64,000 nucleotides of DNA from an uncultured Eubacteriales bacterium (GCA_934434925.1 CAKSAC010000002.1:124001-188000), one strand, 5' to 3'; shown: positions 25,046 to 34,229, counted from the stretch's first letter. Notes: generated by a model from the letters alone, not told the origin. Made by a program: numbers and translations.

Positions 25046-26323
25046 TCAGACGCGCTTTTCCAGCGCGGCAATCTTGGCGGCGCAGGCCAGCACAGCCGCC
25101 GCCTTGGAAACCTCTTCGTCACTTGCAAAAGAAGGGGCCAGGCGCAGGTTTTTGTCTTCGGGGTCGCGTCCGTAAGGGAAAGTCGCGCCGACCTGCGTCA
25201 GGCGTACCCCGGCATGGAGACAAAGTTCAAAAACACGGGCGGCGCATCCGGGCAAGACATCCATGGAGGAAAAATAGCCCCCCTTCGGTTCGGTAAAGGT
25301 CGCCACCCCGGTGTCTCCGATCCCCCGGCGCAGTCCGTCAAAGAGGCAGGTAAACTTCCGCTTCATGATCGCGCCGTGCTCTGCCATGCGGCGACGAAGA
25401 GAGCCATCATCGGCAAAGAACCGGACGTGGCGGAGCTGATTGAGTTTATCATGGCCGATTGTCTGTACGGCCATCGTCTTTTTGATAAGTTCCAGATTCT
25501 TTTCGGAAGCGGCAATCATCGAGATTCCCGCACCCGGAAAAACGATTTTGGAGGTAGAAGAAAAGTAAAAAATGCGATCTTCGTTTCCCGCCTCGCGGGC
25601 GCATGCAAAAATGTCGGCCAACGGCTCGTCATCCGTCGGGTCAAAGGCATGGATGGCATACGCGTTATCCCAGAAGATGCGGAAATCCGGCGCGGCCGTC
25701 TTCATGGCGGCCAGGCGACGCACGGTTTCCTCCGAATAGGTCACCCCGGTAGGGTTGGAATACTTCGGAACGCACCAGATCCCCTTGATTGCCGGATCGG
25801 CGGCGACCAATTCTTCCACCGCGTCCATATGCGGGCCTGTCGCCGTCATTTCCACCGGGATCAGTTCAAACCCCAGCGATTCGGTAATCGCAAAATGCCG
25901 GTCATATCCCGGGGAAGGACAAAGAAATTTCACTTTTTCTTCCCGGCACCACGGGCGGCCGTCCGGCCCCGCCCCGTACAAAAGACAACGCGCCACTGCG
26001 TCATACATGATATTCAGGCTGGAGTTCCCGCAAACGATAATCTGTTCTTCCGGTACCCCGGTAAATCCGGAGAAAAAGCGCTTTGCTTCCGGAAGACCGT
26101 ACGTCTGCCCGTAATTACGGCAGTCAAAGCCGCTTTCGGAAACACAGTCGCCCTCTCCCGAAAGAATGGTGAGCATCCCGTCTCCCAAGCGGAGCTGTTC
26201 TGCCGAAGGCTTCCCCCGCGAAAGGTCAAGCGCCAGCCCTTCCTCTTTATAGCCTTCGTATTCCGTCAGGAGTTTCCGATACTCCCGTTTTGCTTCTTCC
26301 TGCGTCAGGGATTGATAGTTCAT
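25046..26323 (-). CDS. PLP-dependent aminotransferase, AspT / MocR-like class I
   Basis: 425 aa. Resembles the 'subgroup Ic' aspartate aminotransferases (Pfam Aminotran_MocR): LALDLSRGKPSAEQLRL at the N-terminus, NYGQTYGLPEAK, CVPKYSNPTGVTYS, FWDNAYAIH, and the PLP lysine in YFSSTSKIVFPGAG near residue 250. It would transfer an amino group between aspartate (or a related amino acid) and 2-oxoglutarate. No helix-turn-helix is present, so it is an enzyme rather than a MocR regulator. SD AAAGGTG before ATG 26323. Confidence 0.9.
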   Translation of the reverse strand: MNYQSLTQEEAKREYRKLLTEYEGYKEEGLALDLSRGKPSAEQLRLGDGMLTILSGEGDCVSESGFDCRNYGQTYGLPEAKRFFSGFTGVPEEQIIVCGNSSLNIMYDAVARCLLYGAGPDGRPWCREEKVKFLCPSPGYDRHFAITESLGFELIPVEMTATGPHMDAVEELVAADPAIKGIWCVPKYSNPTGVTYSEETVRRLAAMKTAAPDFRIFWDNAYAIHAFDPTDDEPLADIFACAREAGNEDRIFYFSSTSKIVFPGAGISMIAASEKNLELIKKTMAVQTIGHDKLNQLRHVRFFADDGSLRRRMAEHGAIMKRKFTCLFDGLRRGIGDTGVATFTEPKGGYFSSMDVLPGCAARVFELCLHAGVRLTQVGATFPYGRDPEDKNLRLAPSFASDEEVSKAAAVLACAAKIAALEKRV

Positions 26324-26383
26324 ATTTGCACCTTTTTGAAAGTTTAATTGCCGAAAGAGTCATAATTTTTTTCGACTTATATC

Positions 26384-26412
26384 ATTATACTATCGTCTTT
26401 AGCGTTTTGCAA
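26384..26412 (-). promoter_or_regulatory. Promoter of the aminotransferase gene
   Basis: Minus strand TTGCAA (26412-26407), 17-bp spacer, TATAAT (26389-26384). Confidence 0.8.
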
Positions 26413-26537
26413 GCCTTTTTTCTCATTTTTTATATTCTCTATGAATTTTTCTTTTCAAAACTTTCAAAATCAAACAGGGAGCAGACAGCCTCTCCGCAAA
26501 AAGATTCCCCTGCCGGCGGGATTTGGGCATCCGGCTC

Positions 26538-26566
26538 TTGACAAGCCCCCGCCGTCCGGGTATAAT
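26538..26566 (+). promoter_or_regulatory. Promoter of proS
   Basis: TTGACA, 17-bp spacer, TATAAT: exact consensus. The transcript leader would be under 40 nt, too short for a T-box. Confidence 0.92.
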
Positions 26567-26609
26567 GAGAATAATTCTATATATTATCTGACTGTAATGG
26601 GAGTTTTTT

Positions 26610-28049
26610 ATGGCAAACAATGAAAAGATGGTGGATCAGATTACCTCGATGGACGAGGATTTTGCGAAATGGTACACCGACATCTGTAAAAAAGCCGATC
26701 TGATCGACTATTCCAGCGTCAAGGGCTGTATGATTATCCGTCCTTACGGCTATGCGATCTGGGAAAACATCCAACGAATTCTGGACGCGCGTTTCAAGGA
26801 ACTGGGGCATGAAAATGTCTATATGCCGATGTTCATTCCCGAATCGTTGCTTGAAAAAGAAAAAGACCATGTGGCGGGTTTTGCGCCCGAGGTGGCATGG
26901 GTCACCATGGGCGGGAATGAACGCCTGACCGAACGGCTTTGCGTCCGCCCGACCTCCGAAACGCTTTTCTGCGAACATTACGCCAACATCATCCGCTCTT
27001 ACCGCGATCTGCCGAAACTTTACAACCAGTGGTGCAGCGTTGTCCGGTGGGAAAAAACGACCCGCCCTTTTCTGCGCAGCCGTGAATTCCTTTGGCAGGA
27101 AGGCCACACCATGCACGCCACCGCCGAAGAGGCGCGCGCCGAGACAATCCGGATGCTGAACGTCTATGCCGATTTCCACGCGGACGATCTTGCCATCCCG
27201 GTCATCAAGGGATGCAAAACGCCGAGCGATAAATTCGCGGGAGCGGAAGATACTTACGCCATTGAAGCCCTGATGCATGACGGAAAATGCCTTCAGGCCG
27301 CCACTTCGCATTATTTCGGAGACGGGTTTGCCAAAGCCTTTGACATTACCTTTACCACCAAAGAAAACACTGTCGCGCACCCCTTTCAGACCTCTTGGGG
27401 ATGCACGACTCGCATGATCGGCGGTATCATCATGACGCACGGCGACGATAACGGCCTTGTCCTGCCGCCGGCCGTCGCCCCGATTCAGGTCGTCATCATT
27501 CCGATCGCCCAGCATAAGCCCGGCGTCCTGGAAGAAGCTGAAAAGATCCGCGCGACGCTGGCCGAAGCCGGTATCCGCGTCCGGACCGATGACTCCGATG
27601 AAACGCCCGGCTGGAAATTTGCCGAATATGAAATGAAGGGCGTTCCGCTCCGTTTGGAGATCGGGCCGCGCGATATTGAAAACCGTCAATGCGTCCTTGT
27701 GACCCGCTACAACCGCGAGAAGACGATCGTTCCGCTTGCGGGGATCGCCGATTCCGTGAAGGACAGTCTCCGGGCCGCGCACGACGGAATGTATCAAAAA
27801 GCGTTGGAAAACCGGAGCCGTCGCACCTATGACTGCCGCACGCTCGACGAGATCGGTGACGCGCTGAAACAAGGCGACGGGTTTGTGCGCGCCATGTGGT
27901 GCGGAGACGAAGCCTGTGAAGACCGCGTCAAGGAAGTCACCGGAGTCGGTTCGCGTTGCATCCCGCTCGACCAGGATTCTCTCAGCGACCGGTGCGTCTG
28001 TTGCAAAAAGCCCGCCAAATGCCTCGTTTACTGGGGAAAAGCCTATTGA
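26610..28049 (+). CDS. proS: Prolyl-tRNA synthetase, archaeal/eukaryotic-like type
   Basis: 479 aa class II synthetase. The compact form without the bacterial editing insertion: motif 2 RWEKTTRPFLRSREFLWQEGHT, motif 3 GWKFAEYEMKGVPLRLEIGPRD (within the anticodon domain), and the C-terminal zinc-binding extension ending CVCCKKPAKCLVYWGKAY, all typical of type 3 ProS. GGGAG precedes ATG 26610. This type replaces the long bacterial ProS in many Clostridia. Confidence 0.96.
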   Translation: MANNEKMVDQITSMDEDFAKWYTDICKKADLIDYSSVKGCMIIRPYGYAIWENIQRILDARFKELGHENVYMPMFIPESLLEKEKDHVAGFAPEVAWVTMGGNERLTERLCVRPTSETLFCEHYANIIRSYRDLPKLYNQWCSVVRWEKTTRPFLRSREFLWQEGHTMHATAEEARAETIRMLNVYADFHADDLAIPVIKGCKTPSDKFAGAEDTYAIEALMHDGKCLQAATSHYFGDGFAKAFDITFTTKENTVAHPFQTSWGCTTRMIGGIIMTHGDDNGLVLPPAVAPIQVVIIPIAQHKPGVLEEAEKIRATLAEAGIRVRTDDSDETPGWKFAEYEMKGVPLRLEIGPRDIENRQCVLVTRYNREKTIVPLAGIADSVKDSLRAAHDGMYQKALENRSRRTYDCRTLDEIGDALKQGDGFVRAMWCGDEACEDRVKEVTGVGSRCIPLDQDSLSDRCVCCKKPAKCLVYWGKAY

Positions 28050-28238
28050 TCTTGCCGGGGAGCCGTTTGTGTTCCCCGAAAAAACTTCCGCCCCCGCCGG
28101 AGGGCCTGCCGCCCGGTCCGCCTCTTTCGCCGAAGTCCGGCAACGGTTTTCCCGGGCGGCGGTTTTGTCGGGTTCCGGCGCTCCCGCCCGCCGATTCTTT
28201 GCCAAAAGCGCGGAAAGCAAAAAACGAAAGGAGGCCGT

Positions 28239-29039
28239 ATGTCCAAAATCACCACCACCCGCTCCCCCAAGGGCCGGCTTCTGACCGTTGAGCATATTAC
28301 CGCGACTGACTCCACCGAGGAAATGCTCCGCAAGATTGCGCGGTACGACGGGAACGACGGACATATTCTGTATACCGAAAGGCTGGAGCCGATTCCGGCC
28401 GGGATGCCGCCCGCCCGGGATAAAAAGGACGGGATGCTTGCCATGAGCATTCTTTTGCGTCCTCCCGTCTCGCTGACCGAACCGGCGGTACTTTCAACAA
28501 TCGGGGCGCTGGCTCTTTCCCGGATCGTGCGCCGCTTTTCTTCTCTCTCGGTCGGCATCCGCTGGCCGGGCGATCTGCTCTGCGGCAGTCGTCGCATCGG
28601 CTCGGTTTCGGTAAGCGGAGACCGGCGTGCCGGCGGTTCCTTCCGTTACGCCATTGTCACCTTCTTTTTACGGATATCCGACCGCGCGTTTGCCGAGCCG
28701 CTTCCGAAGATTGTGCAAAATGTTTTTTCTCCCGTCCGCCTGACGCAGACCGAACGCATGGCCACCGGCTTGATTTATGAGTTCTTTTCACTCTACGAAA
28801 ATCTCGGCGATCGTCTTTTTCTTGATGAATTCCGGGGGCAATCCCTTCTGCACGGAAAGCGAATCTCGGTCTGGCACAACGAGCGCCGGGTACGCGCCAC
28901 GGTAATCGGTATCAACGATGATGCCTGCCTGATTGTCGCGCCGCGCGGGGGCGGCAGTTTCCTTCTCCACTCGCGGGAGGAACTGATTCTGCACGGACAT
29001 CCGAAAACCCCGCCGCCGCCCCCTGCCAAGCCGGCATAG
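28239..29039 (+). CDS. Degenerate biotin-protein-ligase-like protein
   Basis: 266 aa. Aligns by eye with the catalytic and SH3-like domains of biotin ligases: TDSTEEML for the STN motif, GMLAMSILLRPPVSL, GIRWPGDLLCGSRRIGSVSVSG for the KWPND strand, and a C-terminal ISVWHNERRVRATVIGIND module. Key residues are changed: the GRGRxGR loop is absent and KWPND reads RWPGD, losing the lysine and asparagine. A second, intact ligase is encoded at 6096-6935. AAAGGAGG lies 4 nt before ATG 28239 and the frame is intact, so it is expressed but probably not a biotin ligase. A regulator or ligand-binding role is inferred only. Confidence 0.75.
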   Translation: MSKITTTRSPKGRLLTVEHITATDSTEEMLRKIARYDGNDGHILYTERLEPIPAGMPPARDKKDGMLAMSILLRPPVSLTEPAVLSTIGALALSRIVRRFSSLSVGIRWPGDLLCGSRRIGSVSVSGDRRAGGSFRYAIVTFFLRISDRAFAEPLPKIVQNVFSPVRLTQTERMATGLIYEFFSLYENLGDRLFLDEFRGQSLLHGKRISVWHNERRVRATVIGINDDACLIVAPRGGGSFLLHSREELILHGHPKTPPPPPAKPA

Positions 29040-29105
29040 AACCGGGTCGGGATCGGGAGACTCCTTTTTCCGGAGCTATCGGCCCCGGCTTTCCCGCATC
29101 GCCTG

Positions 29106-29143
29106 AACCGCGCGCCCCTCGGGTCACGCGGTTTTCTTTTTTT
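29106..29143 (+). terminator. Terminator after the BPL-like gene
   Basis: Stem AACCGCG / CGCGGTT followed by TTCTTTTTTT. Confidence 0.85.
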
Positions 29144-29230
29144 CGCCCGTCTCCACATGGGGAGGGCGCTTTACGCATATATTAACGGTAGATTGCGCGC
29201 CTGCGCAATACTTGTTTTCGGGAGGGTCTT

Positions 29231-29425
29231 ATGGATAATCGCCGGTCTTCTTCTCCGCCCGCGCCCCGATGGGCGTTTGCCGTCGCGGCCGCCTGCCTGC
29301 TTCTCTCTTTGCTTCTTGCTCTGCTTTCCTGCCGTCTCTACCGCAAGCACCCGGCCGACGGTATCCTGGCCTACCTCTGCCGGGACGACGATCTCGCCGT
29401 GGTTCTTTCCCCCCGTGAAGACTGA
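29231..29425 (+). CDS. Small single-pass membrane protein
   Basis: 64 aa with one hydrophobic helix (about 14-34: AFAVAAACLLLSLLLALLSC) and a short acidic tail. GGGAGGG lies 4 nt before ATG 29231. It overlaps the start of the M50 protease gene by 11 bases. It could be a partner of the protease, in the manner of SpoIVFA, but shares no recognisable domain with it. Confidence 0.6.
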   Translation: MDNRRSSSPPAPRWAFAVAAACLLLSLLLALLSCRLYRKHPADGILAYLCRDDDLAVVLSPRED

Positions 29426-29975
29426 CCTGCTCCCCGCCCTTTTATGGTCGTTGCCGTTGCTTTTGTTCTCCACGCCGGCAGAACTCTGCATGATTGCTTC
29501 GGCCGTCCTTTTGCACGAAGGGGCGCATCTTTCGGTATTACTTTGTTTCGGGGCTTCGGCCCCGCGTCTCCGAGGGGAAACGACCGGATTCCGGCTCCTT
29601 CCCCGCGCCATGCTTTCCTATCGGCAGGAACTGGCGGTCGCGCTGGCGGGGCCGGCGGCCAATCTGCTCTTTTTCCTGCTGCTGTGTCCGGCCGCTTCTT
29701 TTCCGGCGGCGGTTTTGCGCGGCGTACATCTTTTTTACGGTCTTTCCAACCTGCTCCCGCTCGGAACGACCGACGGCGGACGGGCGCTTTTTGATCTGGC
29801 GGCGCTCTTTTTTCCCCTCCCGATAGCCGAAAAAATCAGTCGGGGCGTCACGTTTTCCCTCGGCGGAGTCCTTCTTTTTTCATTGCTTTTTCTCCTGCTT
29901 GACCGCGGAGGCGCCTATGCGATCCTGCTTTTGCTCTCTCTTCTTTTGTGCCTTCTTTCCTCCGCGACATCCTGA
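29415..29975 (+). CDS. M50 site-2 metalloprotease, SpoIVFB-like
   Basis: 186-aa intramembrane zinc protease. HEGAH (residues 34-38) is the HExxH site inside the first membrane helix; GPAANLLFF lies near 80 and the third ligand motif is NLLPLGTTDGGRALF (about 110-124). About five hydrophobic segments; the CBS domain of Bacillus SpoIVFB is absent. The GTG start (29415) within the preceding gene implies coupling. In a spore former such an enzyme may activate a pro-sigma factor, but that role is inferred. The odd NLLPL for the usual NLLPxxPLDGG is still compatible with activity. Confidence 0.8.
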   Translation: MKTDLLPALLWSLPLLLFSTPAELCMIASAVLLHEGAHLSVLLCFGASAPRLRGETTGFRLLPRAMLSYRQELAVALAGPAANLLFFLLLCPAASFPAAVLRGVHLFYGLSNLLPLGTTDGGRALFDLAALFFPLPIAEKISRGVTFSLGGVLLFSLLFLLLDRGGAYAILLLLSLLLCLLSSATS

Positions 29976-30043
29976 CGGGAAAAAGCCGAAAATCCCGGTG
30001 CGCGCCGCGCAAAAAAGGCGAAATATTTTTTTTGAAAAAATTA

Positions 30044-30072
30044 TTGCATTTTGTCGGGTTATTTGATATAAT
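30044..30072 (+). promoter_or_regulatory. Promoter of potABCD
   Basis: TTGCAT, 17-bp spacer, TATAAT. Confidence 0.85.
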
Positions 30073-30133
30073 GCTAATCGATTTCTTTTCAGAAAAATTA
30101 TATAAAAAGAAAGGAGACCCAGACGAAAAGAAA

Positions 30134-31252
30134 ATGGAAAAAATCATTGAGTTAAGAGGAATTACCAAGGAGTTCGACGGGGAGCGTGTGCTGAACTCGA
30201 TCGACCTCTATATCCGGGACAATGAGTTTGTCACTCTGCTCGGTCCCTCGGGTTGCGGAAAAACCACGACCCTGCGTATCATCGGCGGGTTCGTCTCCCC
30301 TGATGAAGGCGAAGTTTACTTTGACGGCAAGAAGATCAACGATCTTCCCCCTTACCGCCGCCAGGTGAATACTGTATTTCAGAAATACGCCTTGTTCCCT
30401 CATCTTAATGTTTATGAAAACATTGCGTTTGCACTCCGGTTGCAAAAACGCCCGGAGGCCGAAATTTCGGAACGTGTCAAACAAATGCTGGAGCTCGTGG
30501 CACTCAAAGGCTTTGAACGCCGCAATGTCACCCTGCTTTCCGGCGGGCAGCAGCAGCGTGTGGCTATCGCCCGCGCACTGATCAACAACCCCCGGGTTCT
30601 GTTGCTGGATGAGCCTCTCGGCGCACTGGATCTGAAACTCCGCAAGGACATGCAGAACGAGCTGAAAAAGATTCAGCAGCAGACGGGGATCGCTTTTATT
30701 TATGTGACCCATGACCAGGAAGAAGCGCTCTCCATGTCGGATACCGTGGTCGTCATGGCGAACGGGGTAATCCAGCAAATCGGCACGCCGACCGATATAT
30801 ATAATGAGCCGAAAAACGCCTTTGTGGCGGATTTTATCGGCGAAAGCAACATCATCGACGGCATTATGCGTGAAGATTGTAAAGTTTCCTTTGCACGCCA
30901 TCTTTTCACCTGCGTGGACAGCGGCTTTATGAAAAACGAGCCGGTGGACGTGGTGGTACGTCCGGAAGATGTCGATGTGGTACCGGCAGAGCGCGGCATG
31001 TTGCGCGGCACCGTCACCTCCGTCACCTTCAAAGGGGTGCATTACGAGATCATCGTGGATATTGACGGATTCAAATGGATGATCCAGACAACAGACTTTG
31101 AGCCGGTCGGCAAAGAGATCGGTCTCTATATCGAGCCGGACGCCATCCATATCATGAAAAAGTCTGAGTTCTCCGGGCAATTCGGGGATTACAGCACGTT
31201 CAGCGACGAGATGGACGAGCTTTCCAACCCCATTCCCGAGGAGGAGGAATAA
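30134..31252 (+). CDS. potA: Spermidine/putrescine ABC transporter ATP-binding protein
   Basis: 372 aa. Walker A GPSGCGKTT, signature LSGGQQQRVAIARAL, Walker B LLLDEPLGALD and switch THDQEEAL are all intact; a C-terminal TOBE domain (about 240-345) follows. Powers polyamine import through PotB/PotC. The only start in frame is ATG 30134 (MEKIIELRGI), yet the nearest SD (AAAGGAG, 30110-30116) is 17 nt away, an unusually long spacing. First gene of a tight four-gene operon (3-bp gap to potB, then two ATGA overlaps). Confidence 0.95.
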   Translation: MEKIIELRGITKEFDGERVLNSIDLYIRDNEFVTLLGPSGCGKTTTLRIIGGFVSPDEGEVYFDGKKINDLPPYRRQVNTVFQKYALFPHLNVYENIAFALRLQKRPEAEISERVKQMLELVALKGFERRNVTLLSGGQQQRVAIARALINNPRVLLLDEPLGALDLKLRKDMQNELKKIQQQTGIAFIYVTHDQEEALSMSDTVVVMANGVIQQIGTPTDIYNEPKNAFVADFIGESNIIDGIMREDCKVSFARHLFTCVDSGFMKNEPVDVVVRPEDVDVVPAERGMLRGTVTSVTFKGVHYEIIVDIDGFKWMIQTTDFEPVGKEIGLYIEPDAIHIMKKSEFSGQFGDYSTFSDEMDELSNPIPEEEE

Positions 31253-31255
31253 ACG

Positions 31256-32071
31256 ATGCGCGGCACGTCCCTGCGGCGTTCTGTTGCCGCCGCCCCGCAC
31301 CTTGTGTGGAGCGTTCTGTTTATCATCGCACCTTTTTTGTTTATTCTTTACTATTCCTTTACCGATAAAGACGGTTCTTTTTCCTTTTCCAACATCGCCG
31401 ATCTCTTCACCTGGGATTATTTTTCGATTTTTCTCCGTTCCATCTCCTTCGCCGTGATTGCCACCTTCATTTGCCTGCTGATTGCCTATCCGCTTGCCTA
31501 CGCGCTCTCCCGGATGAAGGCGCATACGCAGGGGATTCTGATGATGCTGATCATGCTCCCGATGTGGATGAACCTCTTGATCCGCACCTATTGCTGGATG
31601 AACCTTTTGGAGACAAACGGGTTGATCAACACGCTTCTCGGCACGGATATTGTCTTTCTCGGTACCGGAGGGGCCGTTGTTCTCGGGATGGTGTATAACT
31701 TCCTGCCCTATATGGTCCTGCCAATCTGCACCGTCATGTCAAAAATCGACAAATCCCTGCTGGACGCGGCGGACGACCTCGGATGCAACCCCGTCCGGAC
31801 GGTCTTCAAGGTCGTGTTTCCCCTCAGCCTTTCCGGGGTTATTTCGGGGATTACGATGGTGTTTGTTCCCAGTATTTCCACCTTCTACATCTCGCAGAAG
31901 ATGGGCGGCGGGAGCTTTGACCTGATCGGCGACACAATCGAACGTCAATTCATGGCCAACACGAACTATAACATGGGGGCCGCCCTTTCGCTGATTCTGA
32001 TGATCATTGTGCTGATCAGCATGGCCGTCATGAACCGCTTCGGCAGTGAGGAAGGAGAGATCATCGCATGA
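31256..32071 (+). CDS. potB: Spermidine/putrescine ABC transporter permease
   Basis: 271 aa, six membrane helices, with the EAA-type coupling loop in LLDAADDLGCNPVRTVFKVVFPLS (C-terminal half). First of the two permeases forming the import channel. Overlaps potC by four bases (32068-32071). Confidence 0.94.
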   Translation: MRGTSLRRSVAAAPHLVWSVLFIIAPFLFILYYSFTDKDGSFSFSNIADLFTWDYFSIFLRSISFAVIATFICLLIAYPLAYALSRMKAHTQGILMMLIMLPMWMNLLIRTYCWMNLLETNGLINTLLGTDIVFLGTGGAVVLGMVYNFLPYMVLPICTVMSKIDKSLLDAADDLGCNPVRTVFKVVFPLSLSGVISGITMVFVPSISTFYISQKMGGGSFDLIGDTIERQFMANTNYNMGAALSLILMIIVLISMAVMNRFGSEEGEIIA

Positions 32072-32910
32072 GTAAAACGCTTTCACGTATCTGGACGGCG
32101 CTGATTCTGCTCTTTCTCTATGCGCCGATCCTTATCATGATCTTCTTTTCCTTCAATGCCGGAAAGAGCCTGTCCGTTTTCTCGGGTTTTTCGTTCGACT
32201 GGTATCGCCAGCTCTTCACGCGGAGCGAGGTCATGTCCGCCTTGAAGAACACCCTGATTCTGGCCGTTCTTTCCGCCGTCATTGCCACGCTGATCGGAAC
32301 GGCGGCGGCGGTCGGCATTTCAAAGATGCGCAACAAACATGTAAAGAATACTATACTTTCCGTTTCGGAAGTGCCGATGATGAACCCGGATATTGTGACC
32401 GGTATCTCGCTGGCGCTGCTCTTCACCTTTGTGATGACCATGCTGGGCCTTAAAAGCGTTTTCGGGTTCTGGACGGTGCTGATTGCGCACGTGACCTTCA
32501 ACCTGCCTTATGTCATTCTTTCGGTCCTGCCGAAGATCCGGCAGATGGATAAGCACCTGCCCGAAGCGGCGCTCGACCTCGGTTGCACCCCGCTTCAATC
32601 CTTTTTCAAGGTGGAGTTGCCCGCCATTCTGCCCGGTGTTTTCAGCGGGCTTGTCATGGCGTTTACTCTCTCGCTCGACGACTTTGTCATCAGTTATTTC
32701 AACACGGAAGACTTCCAGACCCTGCCGATTGTGATTTACGGCATGACCAAACGCACGGTCACGCCCGACATGTATGCCCTCTCCACGCTGATTTTCGGCA
32801 CGGTCCTTCTTCTTCTCGTTCTCTCCAATGTCATAAGCGCCCGGAATGAAAACAAAAAGCTGGGGCTTTCCCCTCGCGGCAAGAGAAAAAAGAAGGAGGC
32901 GGGAAAATGA
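32068..32910 (+). CDS. potC: Spermidine/putrescine ABC transporter permease
   Basis: 280 aa, six membrane helices, EAA loop as LPEAALDLGCTPLQSFFKVELP. Ends in a lysine-rich cytoplasmic tail. Overlaps potB and potD by four bases each. Confidence 0.94.
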   Translation: MSKTLSRIWTALILLFLYAPILIMIFFSFNAGKSLSVFSGFSFDWYRQLFTRSEVMSALKNTLILAVLSAVIATLIGTAAAVGISKMRNKHVKNTILSVSEVPMMNPDIVTGISLALLFTFVMTMLGLKSVFGFWTVLIAHVTFNLPYVILSVLPKIRQMDKHLPEAALDLGCTPLQSFFKVELPAILPGVFSGLVMAFTLSLDDFVISYFNTEDFQTLPIVIYGMTKRTVTPDMYALSTLIFGTVLLLLVLSNVISARNENKKLGLSPRGKRKKKEAGK

Positions 32911-34166
32911 AAAAAACACTTTCGTTGCTCCTTTTTTGCGCCTTGCTCCTTGTCTTTCTTCTGCCCCTTTCTTCCTGCGGGGAGCCGGTCGAAAAGCTCT
33001 ATATCTACAACTGGGGTGAATATATGCCCCTCGGTACAGACGGCTCTGAAAACGTGCTCGACCTTTTTGAGGCCTATTACGAAGAGACGTATGGGAAAAA
33101 AATCAAGGTGGTTTACTCGATCTTCTCTTCCAACGAGGAAATGTACGCAAAATTGCAGAACGGCTCCTCCAAGATCGACCTTATCATCCCGTCCGACTAT
33201 ATGGTTGAACGGTTGATTACCGAAGAGCGTCTCTCCCCGCTCCATTTTGAAAATATCCCGCATTATGACAATATCGCCGAAGAATACCGAAAGTCCTATT
33301 ATGACAGTGACGGCCGGTATTCAGTTCCTTACACCGTTTCCTATGTCGGGTTGATCTATGATGTCGCCATTGAAGACCAGATCACCGATGAAAACGGAGA
33401 GATCAGCTGGCGTTGCCTTTGGGATCCGCGTTTTTCCGGCAAAATCCTGAATTTCAACAATTCCCGTGACGCATTCGGGATCGCACAGTATATCCTCAGC
33501 TATGAAACCGGGTCTACCTCAGAGGAAGATAATTATGTGAATACGACCGATCACGCAAAATGGGATGCCGCACTCGCTCTGCTCCAGGAGCAAAAGCCGC
33601 TGGTGCAGGCCTATGTCATGGACGAAGTCTTCAATAAGATGGAAAGCGGCGCGGCCGCGCTGGCTCCCTATTATGTCGGGGATTTTTACACCATGCAGGC
33701 GGAAAACGAAAACCTGCGCTTTGCCTATCCGAAAGAGGGAACCAACTTCTTCGGCGACGCGCTCTGCATTCCGAAAAACGCGCAGAACCAGACGGCCGCC
33801 GAACGCTTTATCGACTTTTCTCTCATGACCGATGCCGTCATAGGCGGGGAGACTTACAATATCGCCAAAGAGATTGCCGAATATATCTGTTACGGTACGC
33901 CGAACACCGCCGTGCTGGAAGATGAAGAATATGAATTCTTTGAAGACGAACTTCTCTACCCCGACACGACAGCTTTCACCAGTTATTGCTTCCACAACCT
34001 CGACCCCGATACGCTTGCGTATCAGAACAGCCTGTGGGAACAGCTCAAGATCGAAAGCAGCGGCGACCTTGCCGTTTATATCACGGCCGGCAGTATCGTC
34101 GGAGCTTTGGTCGCTATTTCGGCATTCCTCTATATACGCCGGAAAAAGCGCGAAAAGTTCTATTGA
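32907..34166 (+). CDS. potD: Spermidine/putrescine-binding protein with extra C-terminal membrane anchor
   Basis: 419 aa. Signal peptide with lipobox ending at Cys24 (PLSSC), then the extracellular polyamine-binding fold (LYIYNWGEYMPLG, IPSDYMVERLI, YSVPYTVSYVGLIYD, WRCLWDPRFSGKI). Residues about 392-411 (AVYITAGSIVGALVAISAFL) form a clear membrane helix followed by YIRRKKREKF, so the protein looks anchored at both ends. Usual PotD proteins end without a helix. Captures spermidine or putrescine for PotABC. Confidence 0.93.
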   Translation: MKKTLSLLLFCALLLVFLLPLSSCGEPVEKLYIYNWGEYMPLGTDGSENVLDLFEAYYEETYGKKIKVVYSIFSSNEEMYAKLQNGSSKIDLIIPSDYMVERLITEERLSPLHFENIPHYDNIAEEYRKSYYDSDGRYSVPYTVSYVGLIYDVAIEDQITDENGEISWRCLWDPRFSGKILNFNNSRDAFGIAQYILSYETGSTSEEDNYVNTTDHAKWDAALALLQEQKPLVQAYVMDEVFNKMESGAAALAPYYVGDFYTMQAENENLRFAYPKEGTNFFGDALCIPKNAQNQTAAERFIDFSLMTDAVIGGETYNIAKEIAEYICYGTPNTAVLEDEEYEFFEDELLYPDTTAFTSYCFHNLDPDTLAYQNSLWEQLKIESSGDLAVYITAGSIVGALVAISAFLYIRRKKREKFY

Positions 34167-34180
34167 ACCGAAACAGACGT

Positions 34181-34219
34181 GCCGGGGAGCCTTCCCCGGC
34201 CGAATTTTGCTGCTTTTTC
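34181..34219 (+). terminator. Probable terminator of potABCD
   Basis: Stem GCCGGGGA / TTCCCCGGC followed by CGAATTTTGCTGCTTTTTC; the T-run is interrupted, so efficiency is uncertain. Confidence 0.55.
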
Positions 34220-34229
34220 ATAAAAGTCC

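Noticed and set aside
28050..28238. Terminator of proS at the CGGGGA/TCCCCG hairpin
   Set aside because: On the plus strand the stem is followed by AAAAAA, not a T-run, so I cannot call it a terminator for proS.
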